Assembly: GCA_030036975.1 (NCBI GenBank)
Contig: JASHSE010000523.1
Coordinates: 1-6,367, forward strand
From: Xanthobacteraceae bacterium
Lineage (GTDB): Bacteria > Pseudomonadota > Alphaproteobacteria > Rhizobiales > Xanthobacteraceae
DNA length: 6,367 bases
Direction of reading: 5' to 3'
Below are positions 6,065 to 6,367 of the stretch, piece after piece; position 1 is the first letter of the stretch; each line of letters starts with the position of its first letter. The position numbers and the translations under genes were made by a program. Under the pieces are notes generated by a model. It saw nothing but the letters and a program-made list of their open reading frames with translations, had not been told where the DNA came from and searched no databases.

Positions 6065-6310
6065 CTAGTCTTACTGCATCAGAAAGCGCGGCGCGTGTTA
6101 TAGCGCCCTCTCCCCTTGCGGGAGAGGGCGACTCGGCAGTTCAACAACAAAAGTAGGTGAGGGGCCTCGGCCGAACAACCCCTCACCGAGCCGAGTTTGT
6201 TGCGCGGCTTGAGTCGCCCTCTCCCGCAAGGGGAGAGGGCAGGTCCATCAGCGCCGTGGTTCCGGCAGTATCTTGATGGGCAATCCGAACTTTTGACGCA
6301 GTAAGACTAG
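6065..6310. repeat. Compound palindromic element B, MITE-like, with 13-bp terminal inverted repeats
   Basis: CTAGTCTTACTGC at 6065-6077 is perfectly inverted at 6298-6310; allowing one mismatch the match extends inward to 17 bp. Inside, a 29-bp segment (6105-6133) has its exact reverse complement at 6212-6240, and each copy is itself a hairpin (for example 6104-6114 with 6120-6130). The centre holds GGTGAGGGG (6156-6164) paired with CCCCTCACC (6179-6187), and CAACAAA (6145-6151) paired with TTTGTTG (6196-6202). The order hairpin, GGTGAGGGG, spacer, CCCCTCACC, hairpin is the same as in the element at 2690-2923. No coding capacity was seen. CTAG at both tips could be either part of the termini or a four-base target duplication, since it is palindromic. 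Confidence 0.75.
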
Positions 6311-6367
6311 TCGCCCGCTTCAACGAATTTGAAAGGATTTATTGATTCGCTTGGCCGGCCGCTATTG

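Overview
The window is GC-rich DNA (third codon positions mostly G or C) that reads like the chromosome of an alphaproteobacterium of the order Hyphomicrobiales, probably near Bradyrhizobium, Rhodopseudomonas or Xanthobacteraceae. That placement is an inference. It rests on protein style, on Tad/Flp pilus proteins of the rhizobial kind, and on three families of palindromic intergenic repeats that I associate with that group.

Layout. Positions 3-1982 (+) hold the 3' part of a large molybdopterin-binding subunit of the xanthine dehydrogenase / isoquinoline 1-oxidoreductase type; its start lies before the window. A 152-bp convergent gap follows. Positions 2135-2620 (-) encode a small exported protein made almost only of the pilus/secretin N-terminal domain. 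Upstream of it, 2690-2923 is a compound palindromic element with 15-bp terminal inverted repeats. Positions 3016-3843 (-) encode a membrane sterol desaturase / fatty acid hydroxylase family protein with the di-iron histidine clusters. A 236-bp divergent intergenic region follows. Positions 4080 (or 4149)-4739 and 4739-5518 (+) are two translationally coupled TadE/TadF-like pseudopilins; the second ends in a striking Ser-Gly repeat tail with a Gly/His tip. From 5519 to the end I see no convincing gene. That stretch contains a known-style hairpin repeat (5960-6018) and a second compound palindromic element (6065-6310) bounded by 13-bp terminal inverted repeats.

How parts may work together. The pilus N-terminal-domain protein and the two pseudopilins both point to tight-adherence (Tad/Flp) pilus biology, but they lie on opposite strands with an unrelated desaturase between them. 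No core Tad gene (ATPase, full secretin, prepilin peptidase, Flp pilin) is in the window. The oxidoreductase and the desaturase have no visible link to the pilus genes.

I do not see a wholly new multi-gene system. The least ordinary features are the two MITE-like elements, which share an internal plan but carry different termini; the Ser-Gly/His tail; and the altered residue before the predicted processing site of the first pseudopilin.
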